In this document: positions 19,335 through 31,588 of the stretch, in pieces
Layout of the letters: every line of letters begins with the position of its first letter
Numbering within the stretch: position 1 is the stretch's first letter
Source: Lasiosphaeris hirsuta
Lineage: Eukaryota; Ascomycota; Sordariomycetes; Sordariales; Lasiosphaeriaceae
Assembly: GCA_030549175.1 (NCBI GenBank)
Contig: JAUKUA010000001.1
Coordinates: 7,626,001 to 7,690,000, forward strand
Reading direction: 5' to 3'
Length of the DNA stretch: 64,000 nucleotides
Program-made: the position numbers and the translations under genes
The notes under the pieces: model-generated
What the model saw: only the letters and a program-made list of their open reading frames with translations
What the model was told of the DNA's origin: nothing
Database searches by the model: none

Positions 19335-20182
19335 ACCGTTGGTACGGTACCCGTCTGGTTGCCATTCTTCTCCACTCCTCCCGTCCCTCCGTGGATCAGC
19401 CCCTGAAGCGTCCGTCTCGATCCGAAATATTCGTTGCGCCTGCAACCGAGCTTCGGAGGAGTCGCAGACTTGAATCTCTCAAGCAAAAAGCCAAGACAGG
19501 CAGAACGCCCATGAAGCAGCCTGGCAGCGCGAGTGCCAATCAGTTGCGTGACGAAGCTGCAATGCGATTCCTGGGGTGCCAAGGCTGCGGCCTCAGCGGC
19601 TGCGCACTGGAGTCTGGAGACATGCTGCAGAAGCGGCCGACTGTCGCCTTGCACCAGCTCTGCACCAGCTCTGCACCAGCATCCGCCCAATGGCCAAGGC
19701 TGCCGTCGCCATTGGCTCAACTCTTTGCCGAGTGAATACCGACCACCAAGCATCCACTGCGTGTCGCAAACTCTATGGTCGACGACTTGACTGAGCCTGC
19801 GGTCCCAGGGCCTGCCCGCATGGTCGCATGCAAGCATGAAACTCTCAGGCTATCATCCGCCCGTAAGGTAGGCAGCATCCCGCTCAGCCACTGTAGCCTG
19901 GTCAAAACCCCCCTAATCTGTGAGGCCACCACCAGCAAGACCCTGTTGCTGCCTAGCACCGAATCCTTCGCGTCCAGCCCCTCCATCCGCGGGCCCACCC
20001 CTGCCTGTTGCGCTCTGCAGTATCAGGCCGCACGACCTCGGACCGAGCTATATCACTGCGAGCTCATCATCGTTCAACTCATCCCAGCTGCTCCGTACTT
20101 GTCTGTTTTCACTTCGATTCTCCCCATTGCCTCGTTCCATCTTCAATTTCACGGTGCACGTTGATTTCGTCTCGCATCAGCC
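19335..20182. other. Intergenic: 3' end of the regulator and promoter of the AAA gene
   Basis: About 850 bp. No gene is supported. CTGCACCAGCT is tandemly duplicated at about 19655-19680. A TATA-like CTATATCA at about 20048 lies 135 bp before the AAA start codon. Confidence 0.45.
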
Positions 20183-23100
20183 ATGTCACCGACACCCCCA
20201 GGAGACGACCCGGAGAAGACGACAGTCGAAGATGAGCAGCTAATTCAGGAGCCAGTTGTTGACGGAGTGAATGGCGAGGGTGAAGAGGGCAAGCCTATCC
20301 CAACTCCTGCCACACCCGCCGAGGGTGCATCGACTGTCGTGCCAAACGGACGTGCGATCGAGGAAGAGGATGACTCCGGATCAACCGCGAGCTCATCGTC
20401 CGAGCCCATTGACACACCAACATCGTCAAACGACGGCTCTGATGACGCCGGAGAGAAGGCTCAAGGAGCGACACAGCCTGAGACTAGTGCCGAATCTCCA
20501 GCGTCGTCAGACCCCGCCGCCTCTGAGCCCGTCAACAAAGACGACCAAGAAAATCTCGTCGACTTCATGGTCAAACATGACTCGGAAGATGTCAAGGCCT
20601 CTGAGGAATTGAACCCCGAAACCGAGCCCAGCAAGGATGGCGAGAATGTCAAAGACGAAGCCGCCGCAGTTGGTGAGATCGTCAAGGTTGGCGAGGACGT
20701 TAAAGACGGCGATGAAGCGAAAGCTAGAGAAGAGGCCAAATCTGGTGAGGATGCCGAAGCCGGCAAGGACACCAAAGATGGCGAAGACACCAAAGAGGGT
20801 GAAGACACCAAAGATGGCGACGACACCAAAGATGGCGACAACACCAAAGACGGAGAAGACACCAAAGACGGAGAAGACTCCAAAGTTGTCGAAGGGGCCA
20901 AGAAAGAAGAATCGGGTTCCTCAGATGAAGAAGAGGCCAAAGTAGAAGACAAGCCCAAGGAAGACGACTCAGAGTCGTCGGACGAAGATGAGCCCCCCGC
21001 GCCACCCCCCAAGCACAACCCCTTTGCCGACAAGTCCGACGCCGTCATCGTCCTGCCGGAAATAAAAGCCTCCGACGCGGAGTCTACCTCCGAGTCCAGA
21101 ACCCCGCTTCAAAACGAGGGCGAGAAAGATGTCGAGGGAAAGAAGAAATCCCCTGCCGAAGCCGAGTGGGCCCGACAGAAGAGCGAGCTTGGGGAGAAGA
21201 GCGAGGCCCTTGACAAGTTGATGAGCCTCGTTGGCCTCGAGGAGGTCAAAATCGAGTTCCTCAAGGTCAAGGCGACGGTCGAGACAGCGCGGCGGAGGAA
21301 GGGGCAGCTGCAGCGGCAGGATCTCAATCTCGTCCTGCTGGGGAATGCCGGCACAGGTAATTACTGACGGTCCCTCGGCTAGTGATGCGAGCTTGTTTGC
21401 TGACTGGCCCACTTTAGGCAAGAGGACGATAGCAGGCCTGTATCGTGACTTTCTCAGGGAGCTGGATATATGGCCGGGTGTTTCCCACTCCTCCTCCACA
21501 GCTCTAAATTACACCGGATACTGGTTCCACCATAACAATGCCGTTTCGAATTTTGAGGACAAGATAGAAGAAAGGACTTTCCGCGACGGAGGAGTAAGCT
21601 GTCACCGCTTTCCCGCATATCTTTTGCACCAGACGCCCGTCACTGACACAAAGACAGATCGTTTTCATCGATGCCATCGATGGTATGCACCGGGAGTATG
21701 CTGCCGAGCTTCTGGAATGCATGGAAGCGCACAGCGAAAAGATCGTCTTCGTAGTCGCAGGCAGTGGCAAGAAAGCCATGAAGTTTCTCGGATCCAGGCC
21801 CCACGGAAAATGGTTTTTTCGCCGGCGGCTAGCGTTGAAAGACTACAACGAGGAGGAGCTCCGCCAAATCCTGGCACGCCTCATGTACCACAACGCATTG
21901 GACCCCGAGGGTGGATACGATGGTCCCTTCGTTAAGATTGCAGCCAAGCGTGTGGCAAGAGATCGTGACACGCCAGCATTTGGAAATGTGTACGACTTGA
22001 TCTCGGCCCTCAACAAAATGCTGGACCGACACGCTGCCCGCATTGGCGAAACCCGAGTGAAGACAGTAGTCAACACGGATAAGACGTCCAAGGTCGCCGA
22101 GACTGAGGGTGACAAGGTGGGCGACGAGAATGACATGGAGGTACCTACTAAGGATGACGCCCAAAAAGCCGAGGACGACGCGAAGAAGACCGAAGACGAC
22201 GAGGACGACGCCAAGAAGACCGATGGCGATACTGACGAGGCTAAGGGCGAGAGCGACATGTCCGAGACCGACGTCAGCAGCGCCGTCGAGGTTGAGACTG
22301 AAAAGGCCACAGAAGTGCCCAAGGAGGTCGAAACCGAGACCGATGGCAATAAGGCAGAACCTGAGAGCGACGAGCCTTCCGTCGACGAAACGCCCGAAGG
22401 AAACAGCATTGTTCTTGGCAGTGAGAGTAAGAAGGTCGAGAGTGAGATCGAAGAAACCAACGACGTCACCGTTCAAAAGGTTGAGGTTGAAGATGTGAAG
22501 TCGATCGGCGGCGAAGAGACCAAGGCTGACGTCGAAGAGAAAGAGAACGGCGATAAGGCCAGTGAGCAGGTCGACGAAGCCAAATCTGACAATAAAACGA
22601 CAAGTGCCGACAAAGAGACCGATGACAAGCCTGAAAAAACCACAGATGACGGCGAGAAGCCCGTCGAAGAGAGCGACAAGGCTGAGCAAGCCAGTGCCGA
22701 GGTCAAGGAAACGCTTGAAAAGACAGAGAAGGTCAGCAAAAAGCCCAAGGTTGAGGCCGAGAAAACTGTCATCAAAGAGCCAAGCCCTGAAGTGCTTCGT
22801 GTCCTCACAATGGAAGACATCATCGGGCCAGAGCCCAAGGACATCCGCTCCGAAAGCGAGGCATGGAAGGAGCTTGAGCAGATGGTAGGTTTGGACGACG
22901 TCAAGAAGGCCATCGGCGCCCTTCTAGACCGTGCAAAGGCGAACTACCGGAGGGAAGTCCTCGGCAAGGAGCCTCTTTCGACGTCTCTGAACCGTGTGTT
23001 TATGGGCCCTCCCGGAACGGGCAAGACAACCGTGGCCAAGCTCTACGGTCAGGTCCTGGCCGAGATAGGTCTCCTCTCGACGAAAGAGGTGGTCATGACC

Positions 23101-24621
23101 ACGCCCGGAGACTTTATTGGTCAGTACATTGGTGAGTCGGAGGTCAAGACGGGCCAGATCCTCGACGCAACTGTGGGTAAGGTGCTTGTCATTGACGATG
23201 CACACATGTTCTACGTCGGGGGTAGGCCAGGGTCGGGTGGGCACGAGTCGGACATTTTCCGCCTTGCGTGCATCGACACTCTGATATCCAGGATCCACAA
23301 CAAGCCGGGCGAGGATCGATGTGTCATTCTCCTCGGGTACACTGAGCACTTGGAGGAGATGTTCCAAAAGGTCAACCCGGGCCTTCTGAGACGGTTCCCG
23401 CTGGAGGAGGCCTTCCGTTTTACCGACTACGATGACAAGCGCTTGAACGACATTCTCAAGCTCAAAATGGCCAAGGAGGATATCACGGCTGATGGGCCGG
23501 CGATGGAGGTCGCAGCCGAAGTTCTTCGTCGAGCAAGGGATCGTCCGAATTTCGGAAATGGCGGCGACGTCGACAATCTGCTAACGCAGGCCAAGACCCG
23601 CTTCCGAGAGAGGACGCAGCCGAAGAAGGGAGAGATCGGCGAGTCGAGCGACTTCACAGCCGACTTTGAAGTCCAAGACTCGGTTGACGAGGCGATTCCG
23701 ATCGCCCTTAGCCGAGAAGACTTTGACCCGGAATGGGACCGGGGAACCAAGGCCAGCCGGAAGTGTCGCCAGTTATTTGAGGGCTTGATCGGCTTCGACG
23801 GGGTCATCGATAAGTTCCAAGGATACCAGCGTACTGCAGCCAACCTGCAGCGCCGCGGCAAGAACCCGAAGCTGGTGATCCCGTTCAACTTCCTCTTCAA
23901 GGGGCCGCCAGGAACGGGAAAGACGCACACAGCGCGCATCATCGGCCAAGTCTTTTACGATATGGGCTTCCTGTCGACGAACGAGGTGATCGAATGCTCA
24001 GCTAGCCACCTCATCGGCCAGTACCTAGGCCACACGGCGCCCAAGGTGGTCAACCTGTTCGAGCGCGCGCTGGGCAAGGTGCTGTTCATCGACGAGGCGT
24101 ACCGGTTGGGCGCGGGGTCCAAGGGGACGGCGTGCGGCAGCTTTGAGGAAGAGGCGATTGGCGAGATTGTCGACTGCATGACCAAGACGCGCTACATGCG
24201 GAAGATGGTGATTGTGTTGGCAGGCTACGACCACGACATGGAGGCCCTCATGAAGGTCAACCCTGGTCTGCGCGGTCGGTTCCCCACCGAAATTGACTTC
24301 CCGCCCATGAGTGCCAGCCGCAGCCGGGCACTCCTGCTGAACCAGCTTTTGAAGGAGGACATTGTGCTGCGTGACCTGATTGAGCCGAGCAGGGACGAGA
24401 AGGAGCGAGTGCTGAGGTTGTTCGACAAGCTCAGCATGTCGCCAGGGTGGGCCAATGCGCGCGACATAAAGACGCTAGCTGACCAAATCATGGGTCACGT
24501 CTATCAGAAAGACGCGGACGAAGAGGAAGGCGCGGAAGTCGGAGCTCAGTTCAAGATTTCCACGCCCGAGTTGATTGGCCATCTCAGAGGGATGCTGCAG
24601 CAGCGGGTCAAGGGCGCATGA
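20183..24621 (+). CDS. Large protein with three CbxX/SpoVK-type AAA ATPase modules
   Basis: Exons 20183-21356, 21418-21593 and 21658-24621 (introns 61 and 64 bp) encode 1437 aa. Residues 1-280 are highly acidic and disordered, with a DTKDGE-type hexapeptide tandem at about 20770-20890. Module 1 has Walker A GNAGTGKRT (Lys about 393) and a Walker B IVFIDAIDG that lacks the usual DE. A second disordered Glu/Lys/Asp-rich linker of about 300 residues follows. Module 2 has GPPGTGKTT (Lys about 906) and VLVIDDAHM (DD instead of DE). Module 3 has GPPGTGKTH (Lys about 1205) and a canonical VLFIDEAYR. NPGLLRRFP and NPGLRGRFP follow modules 2 and 3 as in SpoVK/CbxX proteins. The family remodels protein complexes, but the fungal members' roles are largely unknown. 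Module 3 is probably the main ATPase and module 1 degenerate. Confidence 0.9.
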
Positions 24622-25361
24622 TCAGGCGTTTCGGGGGCAATTGCTGGATTTTTTTATTAGCGTGTATTGCTTTTGTCATCAGTGGGAGGGAGGTTTCCGC
24701 GGTTTTGGGAATATCTCTAGCAATTTAAGTTGGCTCTAAAACCAAGTTTGAATCTTCAAACCATGCGATCAAGTATTGAAGCCGAGCTACGATACGCGGC
24801 CCCAGGTGAAAGGTGCTCCCAATGTAATAGTTGGCAGGGCCTATCGCAGAGCCAAGTTGCCGATATCAACACCTCAAGGGCCCCTATTCAGCAAATTCCA
24901 TGGCTGTGTAGTTGACTTGCAGTTTGCCTTCGGGCTGGTGGCGTTTTCCGTGGGCGTGGTTGGTTGTGCGGAAAAGCGCACGGTTCAAGGTTCACGCAGA
25001 TGACTCCCTCGCCGGCTCTGGGCTTCTGGAGGTAGCCGGCCGCGCATCAGCTGTTAGTGGGGTAGTAGTGGGGGGGGGGGGGGGGGGGGGGAGGGGAGGG
25101 TAGTAGAGTGGTTGAGTGGCCATTTTTTTGTATGGGAAAATCAAGGTTCACTAACAGCTCGGGCTTCCATGCCTTCAACCGTTCAATCCTGCTCGCCGAT
25201 GCCTCTACCCCCTTCCCTACAACACTACCCGCAACAGATGCCCGCAACATCAACTTGAAGACGAAGAACCACAGAAATCCTCCCACTCCACAAAGCTCGT
25301 AAGCTATTTTGCAGTAAATCCCAGTCGATTAAGCCAGTAATTTGCCTCCAGATCTACCAAA
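24622..25361. other. Intergenic with a long G tract
   Basis: No gene. A run of 22 G at 25070-25091 continues as GAGGGGAGGG. The last 200 bp are presumably the promoter of the deaminase-like gene. Confidence 0.5.
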
Positions 25362-26684
25362 ATGAAGAACGATCAGTATCTCAATTTATGTCTTCAGCAG
25401 GCCGCTCAGTCGCCTCTATTCTTCCGCCACGGTTGCATCGTCGTGAAAGGCGGCAAGGTCATCGGCCAGGGTTTCAACGACTACCGTTCGGGCTACGACG
25501 GCGGCGCACTCAAGACAGGCGTTTTGCCAGCCTCCGCCTTCCCTCTTAACGACACCGTTGCTGAGCTCAAGCGCAGGCGCAAGTCGAAGTCGAAGTCGAA
25601 GTCGAAGTTGCCCGGTCGCCCGTCCCCATCCCACTCGAGCGCTGCCACATTCACCCCCTTTGAGCGTAGCGGCCGTGTTCGCCACCCAAACATGTGTCTG
25701 AGCATGCACTCAGAGATTATGGCCATCAACTCGGCCCTGACCTCGTCGAGCACCCTGGCCGCCAGTACCGCGTCGCACATCAACCCGGGTTCTGCACTTT
25801 CGGGTGGCAGTCACAAACCGCGCCGACTCCTACCCGGCGACGCGGTCAAATCCTATGTCGAGCGTGTCTGCCTCAAGGCCATGGCGCCGCAGCTCCATCA
25901 AGGTGCCGGCGCGACTCAGAGTCAAGAGTGGCGTTTTGAAACCGGTGCATGTGGACGCCTCACATCATCACAGGAACTCTTCTCCGGATCACCATCAGAA
26001 TCAGACCCATGCTCAGGGCGGGAAGATTAATAGTTACGCAGAGAAGACCCCGACCGTAAGACAGGCGTTGCATCTGAAAAAGGGCTCAACCTATATGAAT
26101 CGATTGGTAAGTACCACGCCCTCCCACCCCCAAACTTCACCAGCTCTAGCTCTAACACGAGGCAGCAGAATAACTCCACGGTCCTCCCCAAGCGCCACAC
26201 CAAACAGACATCCCACAGCGTCCTCGACCGCACAAAGCACCCCAAGCTCGTCGGCGCCGACGTCTACGTAGCACGTCTCGCTAACTGTAACAACACCGGC
26301 CCAGTAACCCCGCCCAAGCCCGAGTCCTCTCGTCCCACGCCCCCGGCCCCTTCTATACCCCCCGTCCCGACGGGCTCCCTCCACGATGAGCTTACCTGCA
26401 AGGTGTCCGCCACCGCCACGGCCTACACGCTGAACAGCAGGAGTGCCTGTCACCCCTCCGCGGTGGACTCTCGCCCCTGCTATCGGTGCGTGTTGTACAT
26501 GCACAGCGTAGGCATCAAGCGCGTGTTTTGGACGAATGGGGAGGGCCGGTGGGAGGCTGCGAAGGTGAGAGACTTGGTGGATATGTTGGAGAGGCCCAGT
26601 GGTGAGGATGAGGGCGTTGCGGGACTCGGGGTGTTTGTGACGAAGCATGAGGTGCTGATGCTGCGGAGGCTGATGGAGGTCTGA
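25362..26684 (+). pseudogene. Cytidine/deoxycytidylate deaminase-fold protein, reading frame apparently broken
   Basis: Exon 1 from the ATG at 25362 starts MKNDQYLNLCLQQAAQSPL and has FRHGCIVVKGGKVIGQGFND, a lysine/serine repeat and SMHSEIMAI (His 116 and Glu 118, the zinc-binding H-x-E). The downstream part ends with RPCYRCVLYMHSVGIKRVFW (the PCxxC zinc motif) and FVTKHEVLMLRRLMEV before TGA. A clear intron, 26107-26165 (GTAAGT...GGCAG), joins the last two parts in phase. Between YVERVCLKAMAPQL (about 25890) and LKPVHVDASHH (about 25935) the frame changes by one with no room for a normal intron. Either an unusual intron, a sequencing error or a real indel is present. Family members are uncharacterised fungal deaminases of nucleotides or RNA-modifying type. 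A 70-bp fragment of this gene also occurs at 15425-15495. Confidence 0.65.
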
Positions 26685-27493
26685 TGTGTTTTTGTTCCGT
26701 TGGTGTGACAAGTCATCAGCCTACGGAGGACTGAGACTGAGACTAAAATTTGTGAGAGCGCGTCGATCTGATAACAGGGTTAGGTCAGAGAGGGCTAAAA
26801 ATGTTGGTGGCGTAACTCGGAGGATGATGCCGGCATGCGACACGGAGCTTGACACGGCCTGCGACACGGCGCGACACATCGCTTCCAATTATCATTGGGC
26901 ACAAGGGTGAAATAACTCGTGCTCCGATTCCTGATGAGGCTTACTTATTAGGGTACTGTAGTTGTAGAGCCACATAAGCCTTTCTCTATGTAAGGCCTGT
27001 ATTAGAGGACTTTCGGCATATTTGCATCATAACGCTTGTGATGTGCGTACTTTGTCATTCACTCTCAAACATTTCTGCTCAAAGAACTCAAGGAGTCACC
27101 TTTTTCTGTTGATAATTTTCTTAATGCACTCTACTAGCGGGGTCATCTCAAGCTACCTAGGTACCTACCCAAGCCTCATTTCCTTTCCATATTCAGCCCA
27201 CTTCCCAACACATTGTTACCATGTACGACGTCGTGAGAAAACCATTCAGCTACATTCAGGGAATTGTTGACAGCCAACGCTAGAGAAATGCCTGCCACAG
27301 AGTTTGGTTCCCTGTCCAATCCCAATCCAAGCTCCCTGTCATGATGAAACCGGGATAACTTCCTCAACCCCTTTCACTGATATGAGTTTTGGGAGTATCT
27401 CCTGCTTTTGTCATCCTCCCAACACCCATTATCAAAAGAAAGCGTAGTGCTTCGCATTATCAAACGAGGCTTCCAAGACACAGCGTGAGGAGC
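26685..27493. other. Intergenic between two convergent genes
   Basis: About 800 bp. GACACGG occurs several times at 26838-26880 as a degenerate short repeat. No gene recognised. Confidence 0.45.
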
Positions 27494-28344
27494 CTAGGCG
27501 GTTGAAGCGGCCGTGGACGACGCCGCTGCAACCGTTGCGGACGCTACTCCAGGCAGCTCCACATGGCCACCAGTGCGGAAGCACACCTCGACCTCTCGCA
27601 GGTTCGGGCAGGCACTCCGCAGCCGCTGGGACTGCTCCGGGGTGGTAGTAAACAACCCGACGGTTCTGCTTGGGCAGCAGCGCCAAGGTGCGGAGTGTCC
27701 CGCCGCGGCGGTCGACAATGACATCGAACGCGGCATTGTTAGCGCTGCCGCCGGCGAGCCGGAGGGCCTCGAGGGGCGGGAGGGCGGCGAGCAGGGCGAT
27801 GAGCATGTTGGGGTGCTTAGTCTCGGGGAAATTCGGGGGCAGGATGCCCTCGGCGAGGGGCAGGCGGTAGGGCGGGGGCAGGACGAGCTGTGAGGGCGCG
27901 CAGGGGCCGGAGCTCGCCGCGCTCGGCCGAGACGGCGAGCGACTGGAGCGCGGCGGGCCGCAGCTCTTGGAGGATGGTGAGGCGGCGCAGGCGCGAGAAG
28001 TCGATGTACTGGGGCCACTCGTAAAGTTTGAGGTACTCCAACGGGTCGCTGCCCGCGCACGCCAGGCTCTCGAGCGCCCCCAGCCCGCGGTTATCCCCGT
28101 CCCGGCCGGCGCGGACGACTTCGGTGTGGTCCATGCTGCCCGTGACGCCGCACCACTTCCACGCGTTGGCAGGTGGCCGCTGGAAGATGTCCAGCACGTT
28201 CTGGTATCGGTTTCCGTCCTCAAAGACATAGAGGTGTCTGTGTCTGCTTCTGGCTCCAGGACCAGTCAAATGCCACACGAAACCGCTCCTTCTCGGCGGC
28301 GAGATGGCAGGTCCGGCTGACCAGTGAGAAATTGGAGACGGCAA
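27494..28344 (-). pseudogene. Leucine-rich (F-box/LRR-like) fungal protein with two frame changes
   Basis: Three overlapping minus-strand frames must be joined. The first holds SLACAGSDPLEYLKLYEWPQ and LRRLTILQELRPAALQSLAV. After a shift near 27890 comes LVLPPPYRLPLAEGILPPNF, then MLIALLAALPPLEALRLAGG and GGTLRTLALLPKQNRRV. After a second shift near 27650 comes TTTPEQSQRLRSACPNLREV, ending SSTAASTA before TAG. The evenly spaced leucine-rich segments resemble the C-terminal repeats of fungal F-box proteins, which recruit substrates to SCF ubiquitin ligases. No F-box motif is visible, so the 5' part may be missing. GC-rich sequencing error is an alternative to real decay. Confidence 0.5.
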
Positions 28345-28700
28345 GCTGCAACTGGCAGGCTAAGGTACCTTACCTTGTAGGGGACCGCATGTTCATGTTC
28401 ATATATCGACCCAAAGCACAAACAGTCGAGGCCCTCGCCACCTACCCATCTTGGTCAACTGAACCTCGTTGGTTGATGCTACTATCAGAAGAGACTCACA
28501 TTGGTTGCATAAGACATCTGAAATGCTCCGCACATATTGGTGTTTGCGCAAACTTGGCCATTCGATGAATCGGATACTGGGTTCGCACCAGAGCCAGCTA
28601 GCAAAATATAAACTACAGGAGACACGGAAATCAGCAGAAAACGTCAGGCCAGACAGAGACCGGAAAGGGACAGTCAGCGACAGGCCAGCCACAACCTAAC
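28345..28700. other. Spacer of about 350 bp, no gene
   Basis: Lies between the leucine-rich relic's 5' end and the 3' end of the oxidase gene, both on the minus strand. Only short shadow frames occur. Confidence 0.45.
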
Positions 28701-29978
28701 TCAGGTGGCCAACTCTGTTGCCTCGTTGAGGTCCCTCGTCGTCCCAACTCGCCAGCTGACCTCACCTCCGGCACTCGCCCCCTCTTTCCATCTCCACCTG
28801 GCAATAGACTGCTCCCCCGCGTCAAGCAGATCCTTGACCCAGCCACCCACGAGGGGGAACATCTTGAAGGCATGGCCCGAATCCCCACTTACCACCACCA
28901 AGCCCTTCGTCCCGGGGACGAAGTCGATAATGTACTCGGAATCTGCCGTGTCTGCACACCAACAGATCTTGCAGTCAACCAACGGTCGGTCAGCCAAGCC
29001 GGGGAGATGCTCTCGGAGGATCTTCCTGACAGCCTCTTCCTGTCCGGCTGGCAAGAAATCGTTGTCTTCGCGGGGCACAGAGATGCCCGTCTCCTTGACG
29101 TAGTTGGTAAACCCCGCCCCACTCGGGCAGACCTTGAGCAAACGCGTGTCCGGGTCGGGCTCGAAGAAGTACCCCAGATCCCTGGAGTACGTGACCGGGA
29201 TGCCCTTGAGCCTGGACGCCTCCTCTTCGGTCAGCTGCACGTGGGCGACCGACCACGACCGGGCCGCGACCTGGCGTCCGATGCTCGGAAGCAGCCTCCC
29301 GACCGACGCCCCCACCGTCAACACCACCACGTCAGCAACATACCTCGCCCCCGCCTCCGTGACCGCGCCCACACACCTATCCCCTTCATACTCCAACCGC
29401 ACCACCTTCTCCCCCGGCTTCACCTCCACCCCCGGCAACCCCTTCACCACCTCCCACACGGCCCCCAGCAGCTCCTTGGCCCTGACATAGCCCGCCACCG
29501 GGTTGAAATACCCGCTCCACCCGTCCATTGGCCCATCCAGGCCGGGCGCGACGCGCCGGACCGCGTCCCCGCCCTCCACCGCCACAATGCGGCCCTGCCA
29601 GGGCGCGCGCGCCTCGATCGACCGCAGCGACCGCTCCAGCGACCGCCGGCTCTTGGCGCCCGCCGCGGCCGAGTTGCCCAGCAGGTACCCGACCGGGCGG
29701 TAGTGGGGCGCGAGCAGCGGGTCGGCGGCCCAGCGGGCCATGGCGGCGAGGGCAAGGTCGGCGTAGAAGGCGTCCTCGTACTCGGCGCGCACAATCTTGG
29801 TGAGGTCGTGGCCGGCCGAGAGCGGGGAGGGGATGGTAGGGGAGGCGTCGAGGAGGGTGATGTGTGACGGGGACGGGAGGGAGGAGAGGTGCAGCGCTGT
29901 GGAGAGGCCGAAGGTGCCGGCGCCGATGAGGAGGATAGAGGGTTGTTGGGGTTGTTGTTGTTGGGGGGAGGGGGCCAT
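28701..29978 (-). CDS. FAD-dependent amine oxidase (sarcosine/pipecolate oxidase-like, DAO family)
   Basis: A single intronless frame of 425 aa starts MAPSPQQQQPQQ at 29978. The frame is open further upstream, but that part looks like untranslated leader. A dinucleotide-binding motif, LLIGAGTFGLSTALHL, opens the FAD domain, followed by D near residue 45 (LLDASP) for the ribose. The region YFNPVAGYVRAKELLGAV and the C-terminal KICWCADTADSEYIIDFVPG and VVSGDSGHAFKMFPLVGG are hallmarks of monomeric sarcosine oxidase, L-pipecolate/saccharopine oxidase and fructosyl-amine oxidase. Cysteines in KICWC are placed like the covalent FAD-attachment residue. It should oxidise a secondary amine or N-modified amino acid with release of peroxide. 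A peroxisomal C-terminal SKL-type signal is not visible (it ends ELAT). The substrate cannot be told from sequence. Confidence 0.87.
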   Translation of the reverse strand: MAPSPQQQQPQQPSILLIGAGTFGLSTALHLSSLPSPSHITLLDASPTIPSPLSAGHDLTKIVRAEYEDAFYADLALAAMARWAADPLLAPHYRPVGYLLGNSAAAGAKSRRSLERSLRSIEARAPWQGRIVAVEGGDAVRRVAPGLDGPMDGWSGYFNPVAGYVRAKELLGAVWEVVKGLPGVEVKPGEKVVRLEYEGDRCVGAVTEAGARYVADVVVLTVGASVGRLLPSIGRQVAARSWSVAHVQLTEEEASRLKGIPVTYSRDLGYFFEPDPDTRLLKVCPSGAGFTNYVKETGISVPREDNDFLPAGQEEAVRKILREHLPGLADRPLVDCKICWCADTADSEYIIDFVPGTKGLVVVSGDSGHAFKMFPLVGGWVKDLLDAGEQSIARWRWKEGASAGGEVSWRVGTTRDLNEATELAT

Positions 29979-31588
29979 TTTGGTGGTTGGGGTTTGGATG
30001 TTGATGCACTTGCACACTTGGTATCGGGGGCGGGAGGTGTGTGGAGTTGAGGTTGGGAGGTGTTGGGGCACCGAAAACAGTGACGCAGACACTGCGTCAC
30101 GCAGCGATGCCCGACGGTGGAGTGCGGGGTGAGTCGAACATGCAGAAAGCCACCAAACAAACGGTGTCAAATCAATGGATTGGCAGAGCGCATACTGTAT
30201 TGAGAAAGAGACACTAGGAGTTTGGGGGAAGTTGTGATGTCAACTGTCTCGGATTTTCTGACCTTGTCTTGACTTTTTCTTTTCTTTTTCACGGGCAGCT
30301 GACCCGGGCATGCCTGTTCCCCGAGTCGGGTGACCGCTGTGACAGGACCGCGTGCCCTGGCCCGGCAGGATCGCCCCCAGATGGGGGCAGGCATTGGACA
30401 GTGACAATTATCGCCGGAGCGTGTCTGTCAACCTTCCCCGCCAAATGCGTAGAGCCATAAATGAAAAGGAATTCGGGATGGATCCCGTCGCGGTGGCATG
30501 ATATATGGGTTCGCTTTAGTCCATGGGGAGCGCGAAAGGGAAATTAAAAAGGAGGCTGCAAGGGGTTGCATCCTCCTCCCGCCTTACCTTAGTACTTCAC
30601 CTAACCCATTGCGGAATTCTATTATAGCGAAGGTAGTGTAAAAAACCCTTGCCCCTGCATCGCGGTTGTGATCGAGCTTTTTCTTGCAGATCTCCCCCAT
30701 TCGTATTCTTGTTCCATTCCGAAACTGTGACTGGGACTGGTTTAGGCAACTCGAACACTTGGGAGTTCTTTTTGATTCTGTTGGGACTTGGGATGCTGGC
30801 CGGGCTCTTTGTTCAGTGTGCACATCGTGCCCGACCGGTCGTAGCATTCGGGTCTGCAGCTCGGGACATTTTTCGCTGTGTTCTCGTGGCGGCCGTTGAG
30901 GCGGTCCTGCTCAGTGTTGGTGGAGCAGTAAAACGGCTGCTGTGCTCACTCAGTTCGTTCTGTCTCACGTTCAGGCTTGGTCAGGTTATATCTTTTGACC
31001 AGCTGGCCGCTGGGAGCAAAACTCAGAGGACTTTGGAGGACTCGGACCACCCTAAAATGAGGTGGCTCTGCATTGAGGTGCTTCCTATTTGGTTGACAGG
31101 CTGATGCTGACCTATCAGGCGCGGGCGTGCGCCCGGTATTGCTTTGCATGGTCCACGTATAGAACCCCTATTAATAGCTCCAATATTCTCGAACGCAGGT
31201 CCCAGAAGAAGCGAAGGGCGCTGTCTCCCAGGTGGCGTAGCTCTACCTTGCCCGCCACCAAACCCCTTCTGGAAGCACGACGGGATCAGCCAGTGAACGG
31301 CGCGCTGTCAGACATGGCAGTGCAGCCTAAGCATCGACGGAAGTCCGATGGCTCCCCGCCCTGTAAGCAGCAGGGACCGGAAATTCAAGTCGTCTGGGCA
31401 CTGGGCACAGCCGCAGCAGGCAAGGGGTAAACATCACGGTGGGAAAAAAAAAAAAAAATAATAATAAGAGCAGGGCGCGTCGACCCCTCGACCCTCGTCA
31501 CGAAAAGTCTTTGTTCCATCATCACAAAAGATCCCATCTAATTTCATCCAATCTCATCTCTCCAACGCTATCTTGCAGCCCCGACAAG
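29979..31588. other. Divergent promoter region, 1.6 kb
   Basis: It lies between the oxidase (minus) and the disordered protein gene (plus). There is a 15-A run at 31445-31459 followed by ATAATAATAA. The pyrimidine-rich stretch before 31589 looks like a leader. No gene is supported. Confidence 0.5.

Noticed and set aside
20461..21048. Long minus-strand serine-rich frame inside the AAA gene, and similar ones at 21843-22469 and 22473-22913
   Set aside because: They are the antisense of Glu/Asp/Lys-rich coding sequence, which reads as Ser/Leu/Phe repeats. The plus strand has AAA motifs and proper introns.
28872..29867. 331-codon plus-strand frame opposite the oxidase
   Set aside because: It is rich in Arg/Pro/His as expected of antisense GC-rich DNA. 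The minus strand encodes a complete FAD-dependent oxidase.
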